From Streptomyces candidus (lineage in GTDB: Bacteria; Actinomycetota; Actinomycetes; Streptomycetales; Streptomycetaceae), in contig NZ_JACHEM010000003.1 in NCBI RefSeq assembly GCF_014207445.1, forward strand, positions 124,001 through 188,000: a stretch of 64,000 nucleotides of DNA, written 5' to 3'. The notes beneath the pieces were generated by a model. It was not told the origin of the DNA and ran no database searches. It was given only the letters and a program-made list of their open reading frames with translations. Both the position numbers and the translations under genes were made by a program. Positions 25,949-42,921 of the stretch are shown here, piece after piece. Positions within the stretch are counted from its first letter, which is position 1. Every line of letters starts with the position of its first letter.

Positions 25949-25968
25949 GGGTGAGTGCTCACTCACCC
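25949..25968. promoter_or_regulatory. TetR operator site 2 (perfect palindrome)
   Basis: GGGTGAGTGCTCACTCACCC: perfect 9-bp arms around CT. Sits in the SDR/TetR divergent region. Confidence 0.8.
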
Positions 25969-26003
25969 GTCAAGCCCTGTCACCGATTCCGTCCGGAGTT
26001 CGT

Positions 26004-26627
26004 ATGTCGCCGTCACGGCCCCAGCCGCAGAAACCGACCCGGGAGCGCATCCTCGACGCCGCTCACGAGCTGATGCGCACCCTCGGCCTGTCCCGCGCCA
26101 CCACCAAGGAGATCGCGCGGCTGGCCGGCTGTTCCGAGGCGGCGCTCTACAAGCACTTCGCCGGAAAGGAGGACCTCTTCGTCGCCGTGCTCAGCGAACG
26201 GCTGCCCCGCCTGACCCCGCTGCTCCACCGCCTGGTCCTCGACCCCGGCGGGCGCACCGTCGAGCAGAACCTCACCGAGATCGCCCGCCAGGCCACCCTC
26301 TTCTACGCCGAGAGCTTCCCGATCGCCGCCTCGCTCTACGCCGAGGCCAAGCTCAAGAGCCGTCACGACGCCGCCATGCGGGAGCTGGGCACCGGCCCCC
26401 ACATGCCCATCGAAGGCCTTGACTCCTACCTCCGCGCCGAACAGTCCGCGGGCCGCATCGCCGCGACCGCCGACACCTTCGCGGCCGCCTCGCTCCTCAT
26501 GGGCGCCTGCGCGCAGCGCGCCTTCGCCTACGACCCGGCCGGCACCGTGGGCGCACCGCCCCCGCAGGACGTCGACGACTTCGCCGCCGCCCTCGCCGCC
26601 ACCCTCCTGGCAGGCATCAGCGGGTAG
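26004..26627 (+). CDS. TetR family transcriptional regulator
   Basis: 207 aa. N-terminal helix-turn-helix (RERILDAAHELMRTLGLSRA then TTKEIARLAGCSEAALYKHF) and a helical effector domain. Divergent from the SDR gene with twin palindromes between, so probably represses both. Its stop is only 3 bp from that of the convergent adenosine-deaminase-like gene. ATG 26004 chosen; an upstream open frame is not family-like. Confidence 0.92.
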   Translation: MSPSRPQPQKPTRERILDAAHELMRTLGLSRATTKEIARLAGCSEAALYKHFAGKEDLFVAVLSERLPRLTPLLHRLVLDPGGRTVEQNLTEIARQATLFYAESFPIAASLYAEAKLKSRHDAAMRELGTGPHMPIEGLDSYLRAEQSAGRIAATADTFAAASLLMGACAQRAFAYDPAGTVGAPPPQDVDDFAAALAATLLAGISG

Positions 26628-26630
26628 GGA

Positions 26631-27674
26631 TCAGCCGGCCAGCCACGCGTCGATCCCGCCGAGCAGCCTCTCCCGCACGTCCACCGGTGCTGCCGACCCC
26701 CGCACCGACTGCCGCGCCAGCTCGGCCAGCTCGGCGTCCGTGAACCCGTGGTGCTCGCGCGCCAGCTCGTACTGCGCCGCCAGCCGCGACCCGAACAGCA
26801 GCGGGTCGTCGGCGCCCAGCGCCATCGGCACCCCCGCCTCGAAGAGGGTGCGCAACGGTACGTCCTCGGGCTTCTCGTACACGCCGAGCGCCACGTTGGA
26901 CGACGGGCACACCTCGCACGTGATCTGCCGGTCCGCGAGCCGCTTCAGCAACCGCGGATTCTCGGCGGCCCGCACCCCGTGCCCGATCCGCGACGCGTCC
27001 AGGTCGTCCAGGCAGTCCCGTACGGAAGCGGGCCCGGCCAGCTCACCGCCGTGCGGCGCGGCCAGCAGCCCACCCTCCCGGGCGATGGCGAAGGCGCGGT
27101 CGAAGTCCCGCGCCATGCCGCGCCGCTCGTCGTTGGACAGCCCGAAGCCGACGATCCCGCGATCCGCGTACCGTACCGCCAGCCGCGCCAGCGTGCGCGC
27201 GTCCAGCGGGTGCTTCATGCGGTTCGCCGCGACGAGCACCCGCATCCCGAGCCCGGTCTCCCGCGACGCGCTGTCGACCGCGTCCAGGATGATCTCCAGC
27301 GCCGGGATCAGCCCGCCGAGCAGCGGCGCGTACGAGGTGGGGTCGACCTGGATCTCCAGCCACCCCGACCCGTCCCGCACGTCCTCCTCCGCCGCCTCGC
27401 GCACCAGCCGCTGGATGTCCTCGGGCGTGCGCAGGCAGGACCGTGCCGCGTCGTACAGCCGCTGGAAGCGGAACCAGCCCCGCTCGTCGGTGGCCCGCAG
27501 CTTCGGCGGCTCCGCGCCGGTCAGCGCGTCGGGGAGGTGGACGCCGTGCTTCTCGGCCAGGTCCAGGAGGGTGGAAGGGCGCATCGACCCGGTGAAATGC
27601 AGGTGCAGATGAGCCTTGGGGAGCAGGGTGAGATCACGTACACGCGGGGGGGTACCCCCGGAAAGGACGGGCAT
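26631..27674 (-). CDS. Adenosine deaminase family protein
   Basis: 347-aa metal-dependent purine deaminase fold. Zinc-site HxH in KAHLHLHFTGSM (H24/H26), catalytic HGGE (APHGGELAG), RIGHGV, and the metal Asp pair in LGADDPLLF. The loop after HxH has T where classical ADA has D (HLDGA), so the substrate may be adenosine, adenine or another amino-purine nucleoside. Convergent with the TetR gene. Confidence 0.85.
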   Translation of the reverse strand: MPVLSGGTPPRVRDLTLLPKAHLHLHFTGSMRPSTLLDLAEKHGVHLPDALTGAEPPKLRATDERGWFRFQRLYDAARSCLRTPEDIQRLVREAAEEDVRDGSGWLEIQVDPTSYAPLLGGLIPALEIILDAVDSASRETGLGMRVLVAANRMKHPLDARTLARLAVRYADRGIVGFGLSNDERRGMARDFDRAFAIAREGGLLAAPHGGELAGPASVRDCLDDLDASRIGHGVRAAENPRLLKRLADRQITCEVCPSSNVALGVYEKPEDVPLRTLFEAGVPMALGADDPLLFGSRLAAQYELAREHHGFTDAELAELARQSVRGSAAPVDVRERLLGGIDAWLAG

Positions 27675-27839
27675 CCAAGGATCTTGCCGTACGCGGGACG
27701 CGCCCGGAACCCGCTTTTCCCCAACGGGTGCACCCCCGAACGCAGAAACGGTCCTCCGGCCGTCGGGCCGGGGACCGTCTCAACTTGCCCCGAAGAGGCG
27801 CACCGCACCCCGCACAGGGACGCGGCAGGCACCCAGGAG

Positions 27840-29066
27840 CTAGTCGCGCGCCTCCGAGAGGAGCTTCTGGAGCCGTGACACGCCCTCGACGAGGTCCTCG
27901 TCACCCAGCGCGTACGAGAGCCGCAGGTAGCCCGGCGTGCCGAAGGCCTCGCCCGGAACGACCGCGACCTCCACCTCCTCCAGGATCAGCGCGGCCAGCT
28001 CGACGGAGGTCTGCGGGCGCTTGCCCCGGATCTCCTTGCCGAGCAGCCCCTTCACCGACGGGTACACGTAGAACGCGCCCTCCGGGGTGGGGCAGACGAC
28101 GCCGTCGATCTCGCTCAGCATCCGCACGATCGTCCTGCGGCGCCGGTCGAAGGCGGTCTTCATCTCCTCGACCGCGTCCAGCGATCCGGAGACGGCCGCC
28201 AGCGCCGCCACCTGCGCCACGTTGGAGACGTTGGACGTGGCGTGCGACTGGAGGTTCGTCGCCGCCTTCACCACGTCCCGCGGGCCGATGATCCAGCCGA
28301 CCCGCCAGCCCGTCATCGCGTACGTCTTCGCCACGCCGTTGACCACGATGCACTTGTCACGCAGCTCCGGCACGATCGCCGGCAGCGACGTGAACGACGC
28401 GTCCCCGTACACCAGGTGCTCGTAGATCTCGTCGGTCAGCACCCACAGACCGTGCTCGTGCGCCCAGCGCCCGATCGCCTCCGCGTCGGCCTCGCTGTAG
28501 ACCGCGCCGGTCGGGTTGGACGGCGAGACGAACAGGACGACCTTCGTGCGCTCGGTGCGCGCGGCCTCCAGCTGCTCCACGGAGACCCGGTAGCCGGTCG
28601 TCTCGTCGGACACGACCTCCACCGGCACGCCGCCCGCGAGACGGATCGACTCGGGGTACGTCGTCCAGTACGGGGCCGGGACGATGACCTCGTCGCCCGG
28701 GTCGAGGATCGCGGCGAAGGCCTCGTAGATGGCCTGCTTGCCACCGTTGGTGACCAGGACCTGCGAGGCGTCGACCTCGTAGCCGGAGTCGCGCAGCGTC
28801 TTCGCGGCGATCGCGTTCTTCAGCTCGGGCAGACCGCCGGCCGGGGTGTAGCGGTGGTACTTCGGGTTGGCGCAGGCCTCGATCGCGGCCTGCACGATGT
28901 AGTCCGGGGTGGGGAAGTCCGGCTCGCCCGCGCCGAAGCCGATCACGGGGCGGCCCGCGGCCTTGAGGGCCTTCGCCTTCGCGTCCACGGCGAGGGTGGC
29001 GGACTCGGAAATGGCACCGACGCGGGCGGAGACCCGGCGCTCGGTCGGAGGGGTAGCAGCGCTCAT
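27840..29066 (-). CDS. aspC: Pyridoxal-phosphate aminotransferase, aspartate type
   Basis: 408-aa class I aminotransferase (fold type I). PLP Lys K247 ([15 protein letters not shown]), N184 (SPSNPTG), D212 and Y215 (TDEIYEHL), [12 protein letters not shown] near the N-terminus. Likely L-aspartate + 2-oxoglutarate to oxaloacetate + glutamate. ATG 29066 gives the family N-terminus. Minus strand, just upstream of tRNA-Trp. Confidence 0.92.
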   Translation of the reverse strand: MSAATPPTERRVSARVGAISESATLAVDAKAKALKAAGRPVIGFGAGEPDFPTPDYIVQAAIEACANPKYHRYTPAGGLPELKNAIAAKTLRDSGYEVDASQVLVTNGGKQAIYEAFAAILDPGDEVIVPAPYWTTYPESIRLAGGVPVEVVSDETTGYRVSVEQLEAARTERTKVVLFVSPSNPTGAVYSEADAEAIGRWAHEHGLWVLTDEIYEHLVYGDASFTSLPAIVPELRDKCIVVNGVAKTYAMTGWRVGWIIGPRDVVKAATNLQSHATSNVSNVAQVAALAAVSGSLDAVEEMKTAFDRRRRTIVRMLSEIDGVVCPTPEGAFYVYPSVKGLLGKEIRGKRPQTSVELAALILEEVEVAVVPGEAFGTPGYLRLSYALGDEDLVEGVSRLQKLLSEARD

Positions 29067-29262
29067 GCGGCCCATGGTCCCAGACCCCCGGGGGCCCTCG
29101 TACAGGGGTTTCGCGGACTGGTCACCGCCGCGTCGGGCCGCTATCTGTTCGACGCGGGGCCGTGGAGCACGTACACTCACCTGTCGTTGGCCCACAGCAG
29201 CCCGCTCCAGCAGAGCGCACTCCGTGCACTCGGTCGGATGCGGTAGGTTGGGGGAACCACAA

Positions 29263-29335
29263 AGGGTCGTAGCTCAATTGGTAGAGCACTGGTCTCCAAA
29301 ACCAGCGGTTGGGGGTTCAAGTCCCTCCGGCCCTG
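29263..29335 (+). tRNA. tRNA-Trp(CCA)
   Basis: Acceptor AGGGTCG/CGGCCCT (one T-G), discriminator G; D-arm GCTCAATTGGTAGAGC; anticodon stem CTGGT/ACCAG with loop CTCCAAA gives CCA; TTCAAGTC T-loop. A TAGGTT lies 14 bp upstream but no good -35. Confidence 0.95.
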
Positions 29336-29441
29336 CTACACACTCCTTCGCCAGGATGTGTGCGCATGTACGTACTTCTCTGCATTGTCGTGCGGCTCCA
29401 CCGGGCGCGGCACGGCCACGACCCGGAATCAGGTGAGTAGC

Positions 29442-29720
29442 GTGACGGACGCCGTGGGCTCCATCGACATGCCTGATGCCCAGGACGAGACGCCGAAGAA
29501 GGCACGCAAGGGCGGCAAGCGGGGCAAGAAGGGCCCGCTGGGCCGCCTCGCGCAGTTCTACCGCCAGATCGTCGCGGAACTCCGCAAGGTCGTCTGGCCC
29601 ACTCGCAGTCAGCTGTCGACGTACACCACCGTGGTCATCATCTTCGTGGTGATCATGATCGGCATCGTGACCGTCATCGACCAGGGCTTCTCGTCCGTGG
29701 TGAAGTACGTCTTCGGCTAA
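29442..29720 (+). CDS. secE: Preprotein translocase subunit SecE
   Basis: 92-aa single-span translocon subunit. A polar, basic N-terminus ([17 protein letters not shown]), the conserved [20 protein letters not shown] amphipathic helix, and one transmembrane helix ([20 protein letters not shown]). GTG start with AGGTGAG upstream. In the conserved actinobacterial order tRNA-Trp-secE-nusG-rplK. Confidence 0.96.
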   Translation: MTDAVGSIDMPDAQDETPKKARKGGKRGKKGPLGRLAQFYRQIVAELRKVVWPTRSQLSTYTTVVIIFVVIMIGIVTVIDQGFSSVVKYVFG

Positions 29721-29732
29721 AAACCTCGCGTA

Positions 29733-29760
29733 GGGCGCCTCCACTCACGGGCGCCCCTTT
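29733..29760 (+). terminator. Weak hairpin between secE and nusG
   Basis: GGGCGCC/GGCGCCC with a short CTTTCG tail; may only partially terminate. Confidence 0.35.
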
Positions 29761-29803
29761 CGCGCGTTCCACCCATTTGTGTATCCAGGAAGAAGCAGCC
29801 ACC

Positions 29804-30742
29804 GTGTCTGACCCGAACCTGAACGACGCCGGCGAGCCGACGGTGGGCGCCGTCGAGTCCGTTGAGGACGAGACCGCCATCGTTGAGGCGGCGGACGCTG
29901 TGGAGCCCGACCAGGCCGACGCTGCTGAAGCCGCCGCCGGCGAGCCCGCCGAAGAGGCCGCCCTGCACGTCGAGGACGAGACCGCAGTGGTCGCCGGATC
30001 CGACGAGGACGCCGAGGACGAGACCGCGGTCGCCGACGCCGAAGAGGCGGACGGGGCGGACGAGGTCGAGGCGGAGGCCGGGACCGACACGGAGGACGCC
30101 GCCGAGGCGGAGGACGCCGAGCCCGTCGACCCGATCGCCGCCCTCCGCGAGGAGCTGCGCACCCTGCCCGGCGAGTGGTACGTCATCCACACCTACGCCG
30201 GGTACGAGAAGCGCGTGAAGGCAAACCTGGAGCAGCGCGCCGTCTCCCTGAACGTCGAAGAGTTCATCTACCAGGCCGAAGTGCCGGAAGAAGAAATCGT
30301 TCAGATCAAGAACGGCGAGCGCAAGAACGTCCGTCAGAACAAGCTCCCGGGTTACGTCCTGGTCCGCATGGACCTGACCAACGAGTCCTGGGGCGTCGTC
30401 CGCAACACCCCCGGCGTCACCGGCTTCGTGGGCAACGCCTACGACCCGTACCCGCTGACCCTGGACGAGATCGTCAAGATGCTCGCCCCGGAGGCCGAGG
30501 AGAAGGCAGCCCGCGAGGCGGCCGAGGCCGAGGGCAAGCCGGCGCCGCAGCGCAAGATGGAGGTCCAGGTACTGGACTTCGAGGTCGGCGACGCGGTCAC
30601 CGTCACGGACGGCCCGTTCGCGACCCTCCAGGCCACGATCAACGAGATCAACGCCGACTCGAAGAAGGTCAAGGGCCTCGTCGAGATCTTCGGCCGCGAG
30701 ACTCCGGTCGAGCTCAGCTTCGACCAGATCCAGAAGAACTGA
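29804..30742 (+). CDS. nusG: Transcription termination/antitermination protein NusG
   Basis: RNA-polymerase-binding elongation factor. NGN domain from about residue 124 ([40 protein letters not shown]) and a C-terminal KOW domain ([20 protein letters not shown]). 312 aa because of an acidic N-terminal extension of about 120 residues with three EDETA units (21-25, 57-61, 71-75). GTG start with AGGAAG upstream. Confidence 0.95.
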   Translation: MSDPNLNDAGEPTVGAVESVEDETAIVEAADAVEPDQADAAEAAAGEPAEEAALHVEDETAVVAGSDEDAEDETAVADAEEADGADEVEAEAGTDTEDAAEAEDAEPVDPIAALREELRTLPGEWYVIHTYAGYEKRVKANLEQRAVSLNVEEFIYQAEVPEEEIVQIKNGERKNVRQNKLPGYVLVRMDLTNESWGVVRNTPGVTGFVGNAYDPYPLTLDEIVKMLAPEAEEKAAREAAEAEGKPAPQRKMEVQVLDFEVGDAVTVTDGPFATLQATINEINADSKKVKGLVEIFGRETPVELSFDQIQKN

Positions 30743-30777
30743 CCCCAGGTCAGACACTTCTGACAAGAGCTTCCGAA

Positions 30778-30823
30778 CAGGTCAGATCGGGCTGCGAAAG
30801 CCGGTCTGACCTGCTCGGTTTTT
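30778..30823 (+). terminator. Intrinsic terminator between nusG and rplK
   Basis: CAGGTCAGA pairs with TCTGACCTG, continued by TCGG/CCGG, then CTCGGTTTTT. Likely ends secE-nusG transcription. Confidence 0.85.
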
Positions 30824-30863
30824 AGCCGCACGTCTATACCCGTTATCGTTGTGCGGTATGCCT

Positions 30864-30883
30864 CCATCCGGATGATCGGATGG
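30864..30883 (+). promoter_or_regulatory. Hairpin in the rplK leader
   Basis: CCATCCG-GATGAT-CGGATGG perfect 7-bp stem, about 35 nt before rplK. Possibly a site for autoregulation by L1; the role is only inferred. Confidence 0.4.
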
Positions 30884-30918
30884 TTGGCCGAAACTCTCAC
30901 TAGGACCCGGAGAGAGCA

Positions 30919-31353
30919 ATGCCTCCCAAGAAGAAGAAGGTCACGGGGCTTATCAAGCTCCAGATCAACGCGGGCGCCGCCAACCCGGCCCCGCCGGTCG
31001 GCCCGGCGCTCGGTCAGCACGGCGTCAACATTATGGAGTTCTGCAAGGCCTACAACGCCGCGACCGAGTCGCAGCGTGGCATGGTCGTGCCGGTGGAGAT
31101 CACGGTCTACGAAGACCGTTCCTTCACCTTCGTGACGAAGACGCCGCCGGCCGCCAAGCTGATCCTCAAGGCCGCTGGTGTGGACAAGGGATCGGGCGAG
31201 CCCCACAAGACCAAGGTCGCGAAGCTCACGGCCGCTCAGGTCCGCGAGATCGCCACGGTCAAGCTCCCCGACCTGAACGCCAACGACCTCGACGCCGCCG
31301 ACAAGATCATCGCCGGCACCGCCCGTTCCATGGGCATCACGGTCGAGGGCTGA
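30919..31353 (+). CDS. rplK: 50S ribosomal protein L11
   Basis: 144-aa GTPase-centre protein. [28 protein letters not shown] is typical, the binding region for thiopeptides such as thiostrepton. ATG after GGAGAGAGC. Followed by rplA (107-bp gap). Confidence 0.97.
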
Positions 31354-31460
31354 TCAGCCCCTTCGTACGACAGTGGAAGGGCCACGCGCGGCCCGCACCA
31401 CGACTCCACACCTGCCACGCGGCGGCAGCCGCATGGTGAATACCTGACACAGGAGCAGCA

Positions 31461-32183
31461 GTGAAGCGCAGCAAGTCTCTCCGCGCTGCGGACGCCAAGA
31501 TCGACCGGGAGCGTCTGTACGCCCCCCTCGAAGCCGTCCGTATCGCCAAGGACACCAGCTCGGTCAAGTTCGACGGCACCGTCGAGGTCGCCATGCGTCT
31601 GGGTGTCGACCCGCGCAAGGCCGACCAGATGGTCCGCGGCACCGTGAACCTTCCGCACGGCACCGGCAAGACCGCCCGGGTCCTGGTCTTCGCGACCGGT
31701 GACCGTGCTGCGGCCGCGGAAGCCGCGGGCGCCGACATTGTCGGCTCCGACGAACTGATCGACGAAGTGGCGAAGGGCCGTCTGGACTTCGACGCCGTCG
31801 TCGCCACCCCGGACCTCATGGGCAAGGTCGGCCGCCTCGGCCGCGTCCTCGGCCCGCGTGGTCTGATGCCCAACCCGAAGACCGGAACGGTCACCCCGGA
31901 CGTGGCGAAGGCTGTCACGGACATCAAGGGCGGCAAGATCGAGTTCCGCGTCGACAAGCACTCGAACCTGCACTTCATCATCGGCAAGGTCTCCTTCGAC
32001 GAGACGAAGCTGGTCGAGAACTACGCCGCGGCGCTGGAGGAAGTCCTCCGTCTGAAGCCGTCCGCCGCCAAGGGCCGCTACATCAGGAAGGCCACGCTGG
32101 CCACCACGATGGGCCCCGGCATCCCGCTGGACGCCAACCGCACCCGCAACCTCCTCGTCGAGGAGAACCCGGCCGACGTCTGA
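31461..32183 (+). CDS. rplA: 50S ribosomal protein L1
   Basis: 240-aa L1-stalk protein. [20 protein letters not shown] and [20 protein letters not shown] motifs. Often autoregulates rplK-rplA in bacteria. GTG start after ACAGGAGCAGCA. A strong terminator follows. Confidence 0.97.
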   Translation: MKRSKSLRAADAKIDRERLYAPLEAVRIAKDTSSVKFDGTVEVAMRLGVDPRKADQMVRGTVNLPHGTGKTARVLVFATGDRAAAAEAAGADIVGSDELIDEVAKGRLDFDAVVATPDLMGKVGRLGRVLGPRGLMPNPKTGTVTPDVAKAVTDIKGGKIEFRVDKHSNLHFIIGKVSFDETKLVENYAAALEEVLRLKPSAAKGRYIRKATLATTMGPGIPLDANRTRNLLVEENPADV

Positions 32184-32223
32184 GTCCTCTGACTCTCACG
32201 GCCGGCGCGGGTTCCGCGCACCG

Positions 32224-32267
32224 AAGCCGCTCCCGCACCTCCTCGCGAGGTGCGGGAGCGGCTTTTT
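32224..32267 (+). terminator. Strong intrinsic terminator after rplA
   Basis: Perfect 18-bp stem (32224-32241 with 32247-32264), loop CTCGC, then TTTCG. Confidence 0.92.
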
Positions 32268-32407
32268 CGTGCGCCGCGCCGCGCCGTTCCTGCCGGTGGC
32301 CGGAAGTGAAGGCGGCCCCGTTTCGGCTCGGAAACGGGTACGACGGCTGTCAGTGGCGTGCGTTAACGTCACGGTATTCACAAGAACATCGCAAGGGGCG
32401 GGGAAGC

Positions 32408-33355
32408 ATGAACGCAGTTGGCTGGAAGCGGGCGGGGATGTCCGCGGTGGCACTGGTGGCCGTGGTGGGCCTCGCGGGGTGCCAGGACGGCGCCGAGCAG
32501 GGCGGGAAGAAGGCCGCCGGGGCCGAGGCACCGAAGGTGCAGGACCGGGCCGGTGCGGCCAGGGTCCTCAAGGCCGCGTACAAGAAGACGGCCGACGCCA
32601 AGTCCGCCAAGGTGCGGATGACGATGACCATGCCGGCGGGCATGGCGGGTCCCGAAGCAGGCAACATCGAGATGTCCGGGACACTGGGCTGGGGTCCCAC
32701 GATCATGGACATGACCATGAAGCCGCAGGGTGGACTCGCGGCCGGCGGGAAGGGCCCCGGGCAGGTCCGCATGATCATGGTCGACGAGATCATGTACATG
32801 GACATGGGCGCCCAGGCCGCCGCCGGCGCGGACGGCAAGCGCTGGATGAAGATAGACCTCAAGGACGCCGCCGCGATGGGCGGCAAGGGTGCCGCCCGGC
32901 AGTTCACCGGCAGCCTGGAGAACGCCAACCAGGACCCGTCCCAGCAGCTCGGCATGCTGCTTGAGTCGCCCAACCTCAAGCACGTCGGCGCGGAGAACGT
33001 GGCGGGCGTGCCGACGCAGCACTACAAGGGCACCCTGACGGTCGCCGAGATGCTGAAGACGAACAAGGACGTCGACAAGCAGCTCACCGCCGTGCAGCGT
33101 GAGCAGCTCCTCGCGAACATGAACAAGGCCGGCATCAAGGGGTACGACACGGACGTCTGGGTCGACGACAACGGCTACCCCGCCAAGATGCTCCTCGGCG
33201 TGCAGTCGCCGCAGGGCACGATGAAGATCACCATGAACTACTCGGACTACGGGGCCGAGGCCGTCGTCCAGACCCCGCCGGCCAAGGACACCGTCGACTT
33301 CATGGAAATGATGAAGGAGCTGGAGAAGGCCGGAGCGGGCGCCGAAGGCATGTGA
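32408..33355 (+). CDS. LppX/LprG-like lipoprotein (uncharacterised)
   Basis: 315-aa secreted lipoprotein. The N-terminal signal has a basic start (WKRAGM), hydrophobic core and lipobox LAGC with C25. The mature part is rich in KTADAKSAKVRMTMTMP-like strands, resembling the mycobacterial LppX/LprA/F/G fold that carries lipids, but similarity is low, so this is a tentative assignment. Lies between the L1 terminator and the rplJ promoter; it is not a ribosomal gene and has its own start (ATG after GGGGAAGC). Confidence 0.78.
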   Translation: MNAVGWKRAGMSAVALVAVVGLAGCQDGAEQGGKKAAGAEAPKVQDRAGAARVLKAAYKKTADAKSAKVRMTMTMPAGMAGPEAGNIEMSGTLGWGPTIMDMTMKPQGGLAAGGKGPGQVRMIMVDEIMYMDMGAQAAAGADGKRWMKIDLKDAAAMGGKGAARQFTGSLENANQDPSQQLGMLLESPNLKHVGAENVAGVPTQHYKGTLTVAEMLKTNKDVDKQLTAVQREQLLANMNKAGIKGYDTDVWVDDNGYPAKMLLGVQSPQGTMKITMNYSDYGAEAVVQTPPAKDTVDFMEMMKELEKAGAGAEGM

Positions 33356-33432
33356 GACACGGTCTCGCAGGCGGACAGGCAGTCGGGCGGGACGCGGCCG
33401 GGCCGTGCGGGCGGGTGTCCGCACGGCCCGAT

Positions 33433-33462
33433 TTGCCTCGCGCGGACCCGTTCGCGTACGCT
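33433..33462 (+). promoter_or_regulatory. rplJ promoter
   Basis: TTGCCT (33433-33438), 18-nt spacer, TACGCT (33457-33462). Predicted start near 33469, just before the L10-leader sequence. Confidence 0.7.
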
Positions 33463-33469
33463 CTCGAAG

Positions 33470-33679
33470 AAGCCAAAGACCGCTGGTCGTTGCCGTGTGC
33501 TCGCAAGAGGATGCGGTGGCCGAAGGATCCGCTAGTTAGACGCGGACGACCTGCGCAGGTGTTCGTGGAAAGTTCCCAGTTCTCTGGTTGAGCTCAGCCC
33601 CGTGCGCTTGCGCCGGGGCGTTTCGTATTTCGAGCCCCTTCTGAGCGGTCCTCATCACCCGGAAGGAGGCCGACGCTCT
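33470..33679 (+). ncRNA. L10 ribosomal protein leader
   Basis: Carries the conserved AAAGACCGCTGGTCG segment (33475 on) and CCTGCGCAGGTG (about 33550), matching the bacterial L10-leader autoregulatory RNA bound by L10(L12)4. A stem GCCCCG/CGGGGC (33597-33619) near a TTTCG is a possible attenuator part. Confidence 0.75.
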
Positions 33680-34210
33680 ATGGCAAGGCCCGACAAGGCT
33701 GCCGCGGTAGCCGAGCTCGCGGACCAGTTCCGCAGCTCGAACGCCGCCGTGCTGACCGAGTACCGGGGTCTCACCGTCGCGCAGCTCAAGACGCTGCGTC
33801 GTTCGCTCGGTGAGAACGCCCAGTACGCCGTGGTGAAGAACACGCTGACCAAGATCGCGGCCAACGAGGCCGGGATCACTTCGCTGGACGACCAGTTCAC
33901 TGGTCCGACGGCAGTTGCCTTCATCACCGGTGACCCGGTGGAGTCGGCGAAGGGTCTTCGTGACTTCGCCAAGGAGAACCCGAACCTCATCATCAAGGGC
34001 GGTGTCCTTGACGGTAAGGCGCTGACCGCCGATGAGATCAAGAAGCTCGCGGACCTCGAGTCCCGCGAGGTTCTGCTCAGCAAGCTCGCCGGTGCCTTCA
34101 AGGGCAAGCAGTCCCAGGCTGCTCAGCTCTTCCAGGCGCTGCCGTCGAAGTTCGTCCGCACTGCGGAGGCTCTTCGCGTCAAGCGTGATGAGCAGGGCGG
34201 TGCCGAGTAA
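33680..34210 (+). CDS. rplJ: 50S ribosomal protein L10
   Basis: 176-aa base of the L7/L12 stalk. [17 protein letters not shown] start, [20 protein letters not shown], and a C-terminal helix for L7/L12 dimers. AAGGAGG 9 nt before ATG 33680 decides the start. Behind an L10 leader, so probably translationally autoregulated with rplL. Confidence 0.97.
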   Translation: MARPDKAAAVAELADQFRSSNAAVLTEYRGLTVAQLKTLRRSLGENAQYAVVKNTLTKIAANEAGITSLDDQFTGPTAVAFITGDPVESAKGLRDFAKENPNLIIKGGVLDGKALTADEIKKLADLESREVLLSKLAGAFKGKQSQAAQLFQALPSKFVRTAEALRVKRDEQGGAE

Positions 34211-34321
34211 CTCGGCTCGCGCATTGGTCGTAGCCCACTAGGGACACGACCGCAGCGGGCCGAACGTACGCCCGCCGACAAGTACATCCGGCACCTGCCG
34301 ACTTATTGGAAGGACGCCATC

Positions 34322-34705
34322 ATGGCGAAGCTGTCCCAGGACGACCTGCTCGCGCAGTTCGAAGAGATGACCCTCATCGAGCTCTCCGAGTTCGTGAAGG
34401 CCTTCGAGGAGAAGTTCGACGTCACCGCCGCCGCGGCCGTCGCCGTTGCCGGCCCCGCCGCCGGTGGCGCTGCCCCCGAGGCCGCCGAGGAGCAGGACGA
34501 GTTCGACGTCGTCCTCACCGGTGCGGGCGACAAGAAGATCCAGGTCATCAAGGTCGTGCGTGAGCTGACCTCGCTGGGTCTGAAGGAGGCCAAGGACCTC
34601 GTCGACGGCGCTCCGAAGCCGGTCCTCGAGAAGGTCACCAAGGAGGCCGCCGAGAAGGCTGCCGAGTCCCTCAAGGGCGCCGGTGCGGCCGTCGAGGTCA
34701 AGTGA
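34322..34705 (+). CDS. rplL: 50S ribosomal protein L7/L12
   Basis: 127-aa stalk protein. N-terminal dimerisation domain, Ala-rich hinge ([22 protein letters not shown]) and C-terminal factor-binding domain with [21 protein letters not shown]. 111 bp after rplJ. Start ATG with TGGAAGGA. Confidence 0.97.
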   Translation: MAKLSQDDLLAQFEEMTLIELSEFVKAFEEKFDVTAAAAVAVAGPAAGGAAPEAAEEQDEFDVVLTGAGDKKIQVIKVVRELTSLGLKEAKDLVDGAPKPVLEKVTKEAAEKAAESLKGAGAAVEVK

Positions 34706-34766
34706 CCCTCTGAGTCTCTGACTCTTTCGCCGGAGAAACACCGAGAGGTGTAACGCCGGCACCGCC

Positions 34767-34798
34767 AAGGGCGATCATCCAATTGGGTGGTCGCCCTT
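34767..34798 (+). terminator. Terminator-like stem after rplL
   Basis: AAGGGCGA/TCGCCCTT stem extended to 14 bp by G-U pairs, loop AATT, short TCGG tail without a long T-run. Confidence 0.7.
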
Positions 34799-35147
34799 CG
34801 GCGTTCCCTCAGGTGGCTGGGCGCAGCCGCTTGCGGCGAGTAGGGTGATCTTCGTTGTGCGCCCCACAGGCCCGCTGTGCGCCCGTTGTACGCCGTCGTG
34901 GCGGTCCGGGCAGGTGACCGGAGCCCTGAGGTGGCGGGGGGCCTTGACGAACGGCACGCAGCGCGCAATTCTCAGGACGCGTCGTTACATCGATCCGGCT
35001 CCGAGGCATGGATCGAAGACGAAGAGGGCAGTATCGAGGTGCGTCCGCAGGGCGCGAGGGCTCACCCGTGACGTTGGCACAACCGCAGTCGTGGCAGTGG
35101 CGTTGAGAAGAACAAAGAGGCCGATGAGGGTCCCCAAAAACCCGCTC

Positions 35148-35176
35148 TGGACATCAGTGGGCCAAGTGGCTACACT
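35148..35176 (+). promoter_or_regulatory. rpoB promoter
   Basis: TGGACA (35148-35153), 17-nt spacer, TACACT (35171-35176); predicted start about 35183, leaving a leader of about 170 nt before TTG 35355. Confidence 0.7.
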
Positions 35177-35354
35177 GACCCTTTGCGCTGCCTGTTAGCT
35201 GCCTCCTGCCCGTCACCAGGGGCATGCCCATGCTTGAGCACCGAGGAATGATCCGCCCTGATCTGGGCTTTCCTGATCTGGGCCGTTCTGTCTCTGTGTC
35301 CGACGTGGGACCGGTACGCGCGTAGTGAGTCCGAGCCCTCGGAAGGACCCCCTC

Positions 35355-38840
<3,486 letters not shown>

Positions 38841-38968
38841 CGGGCCGGCCGGGGGTCTCCTTCACCGGAGACCCCCGGCCCTCCCCGGACCCGTTCAGAC
38901 CATTTGAAGTGCCCATGAATCTCGCGCAAGCGAGGGGCTCGAACCCCCGAAAGAGGGATTGACGACAA

Positions 38969-42868
<3,900 letters not shown>

Positions 42869-42888
42869 GAGCGTGCAGCTGTACGTAC

Positions 42889-42921
42889 GAAGGGCGGTCA
42901 CCCCGTGGGTGGCCGCCCTTC
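42889..42921 (+). terminator. Intrinsic terminator after rpoC
   Basis: GAAGGGCGGTCACCC pairs with GGGTGGCCGCCCTTC (one G-U), loop CGT; no long T-run follows. Confidence 0.8.

Larger units (their letters stand above)
33356..33679. other. rplJ upstream region: promoter and L10 leader, no protein gene
   Basis: Contains the rplJ promoter (33433-33462), an L10 leader RNA and a GC hairpin at 33597-33619. The part before 33430 has no feature I recognise. Confidence 0.7.
34706..35354. other. rplL-rpoB intergenic region, no gene seen
   Basis: Contains the rplL terminator (34767-34798) and the rpoB promoter (35148-35176). A TTGACG at 34944-34949 with AATTCT 17 bp later is a weaker candidate. Frames through it lack protein features. 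Confidence 0.75.

Noticed and set aside
34841..34846. TAGGGT as an rpoB promoter -10
   Set aside because: No acceptable -35 at 16-19 bp, and a much better promoter lies at 35148-35176.
35325..35354. GTG start for rpoB 30 bp upstream
   Set aside because: TTG 35355 has a well-placed GGAAGGA, and gives the 1161-aa product usual for Streptomyces.
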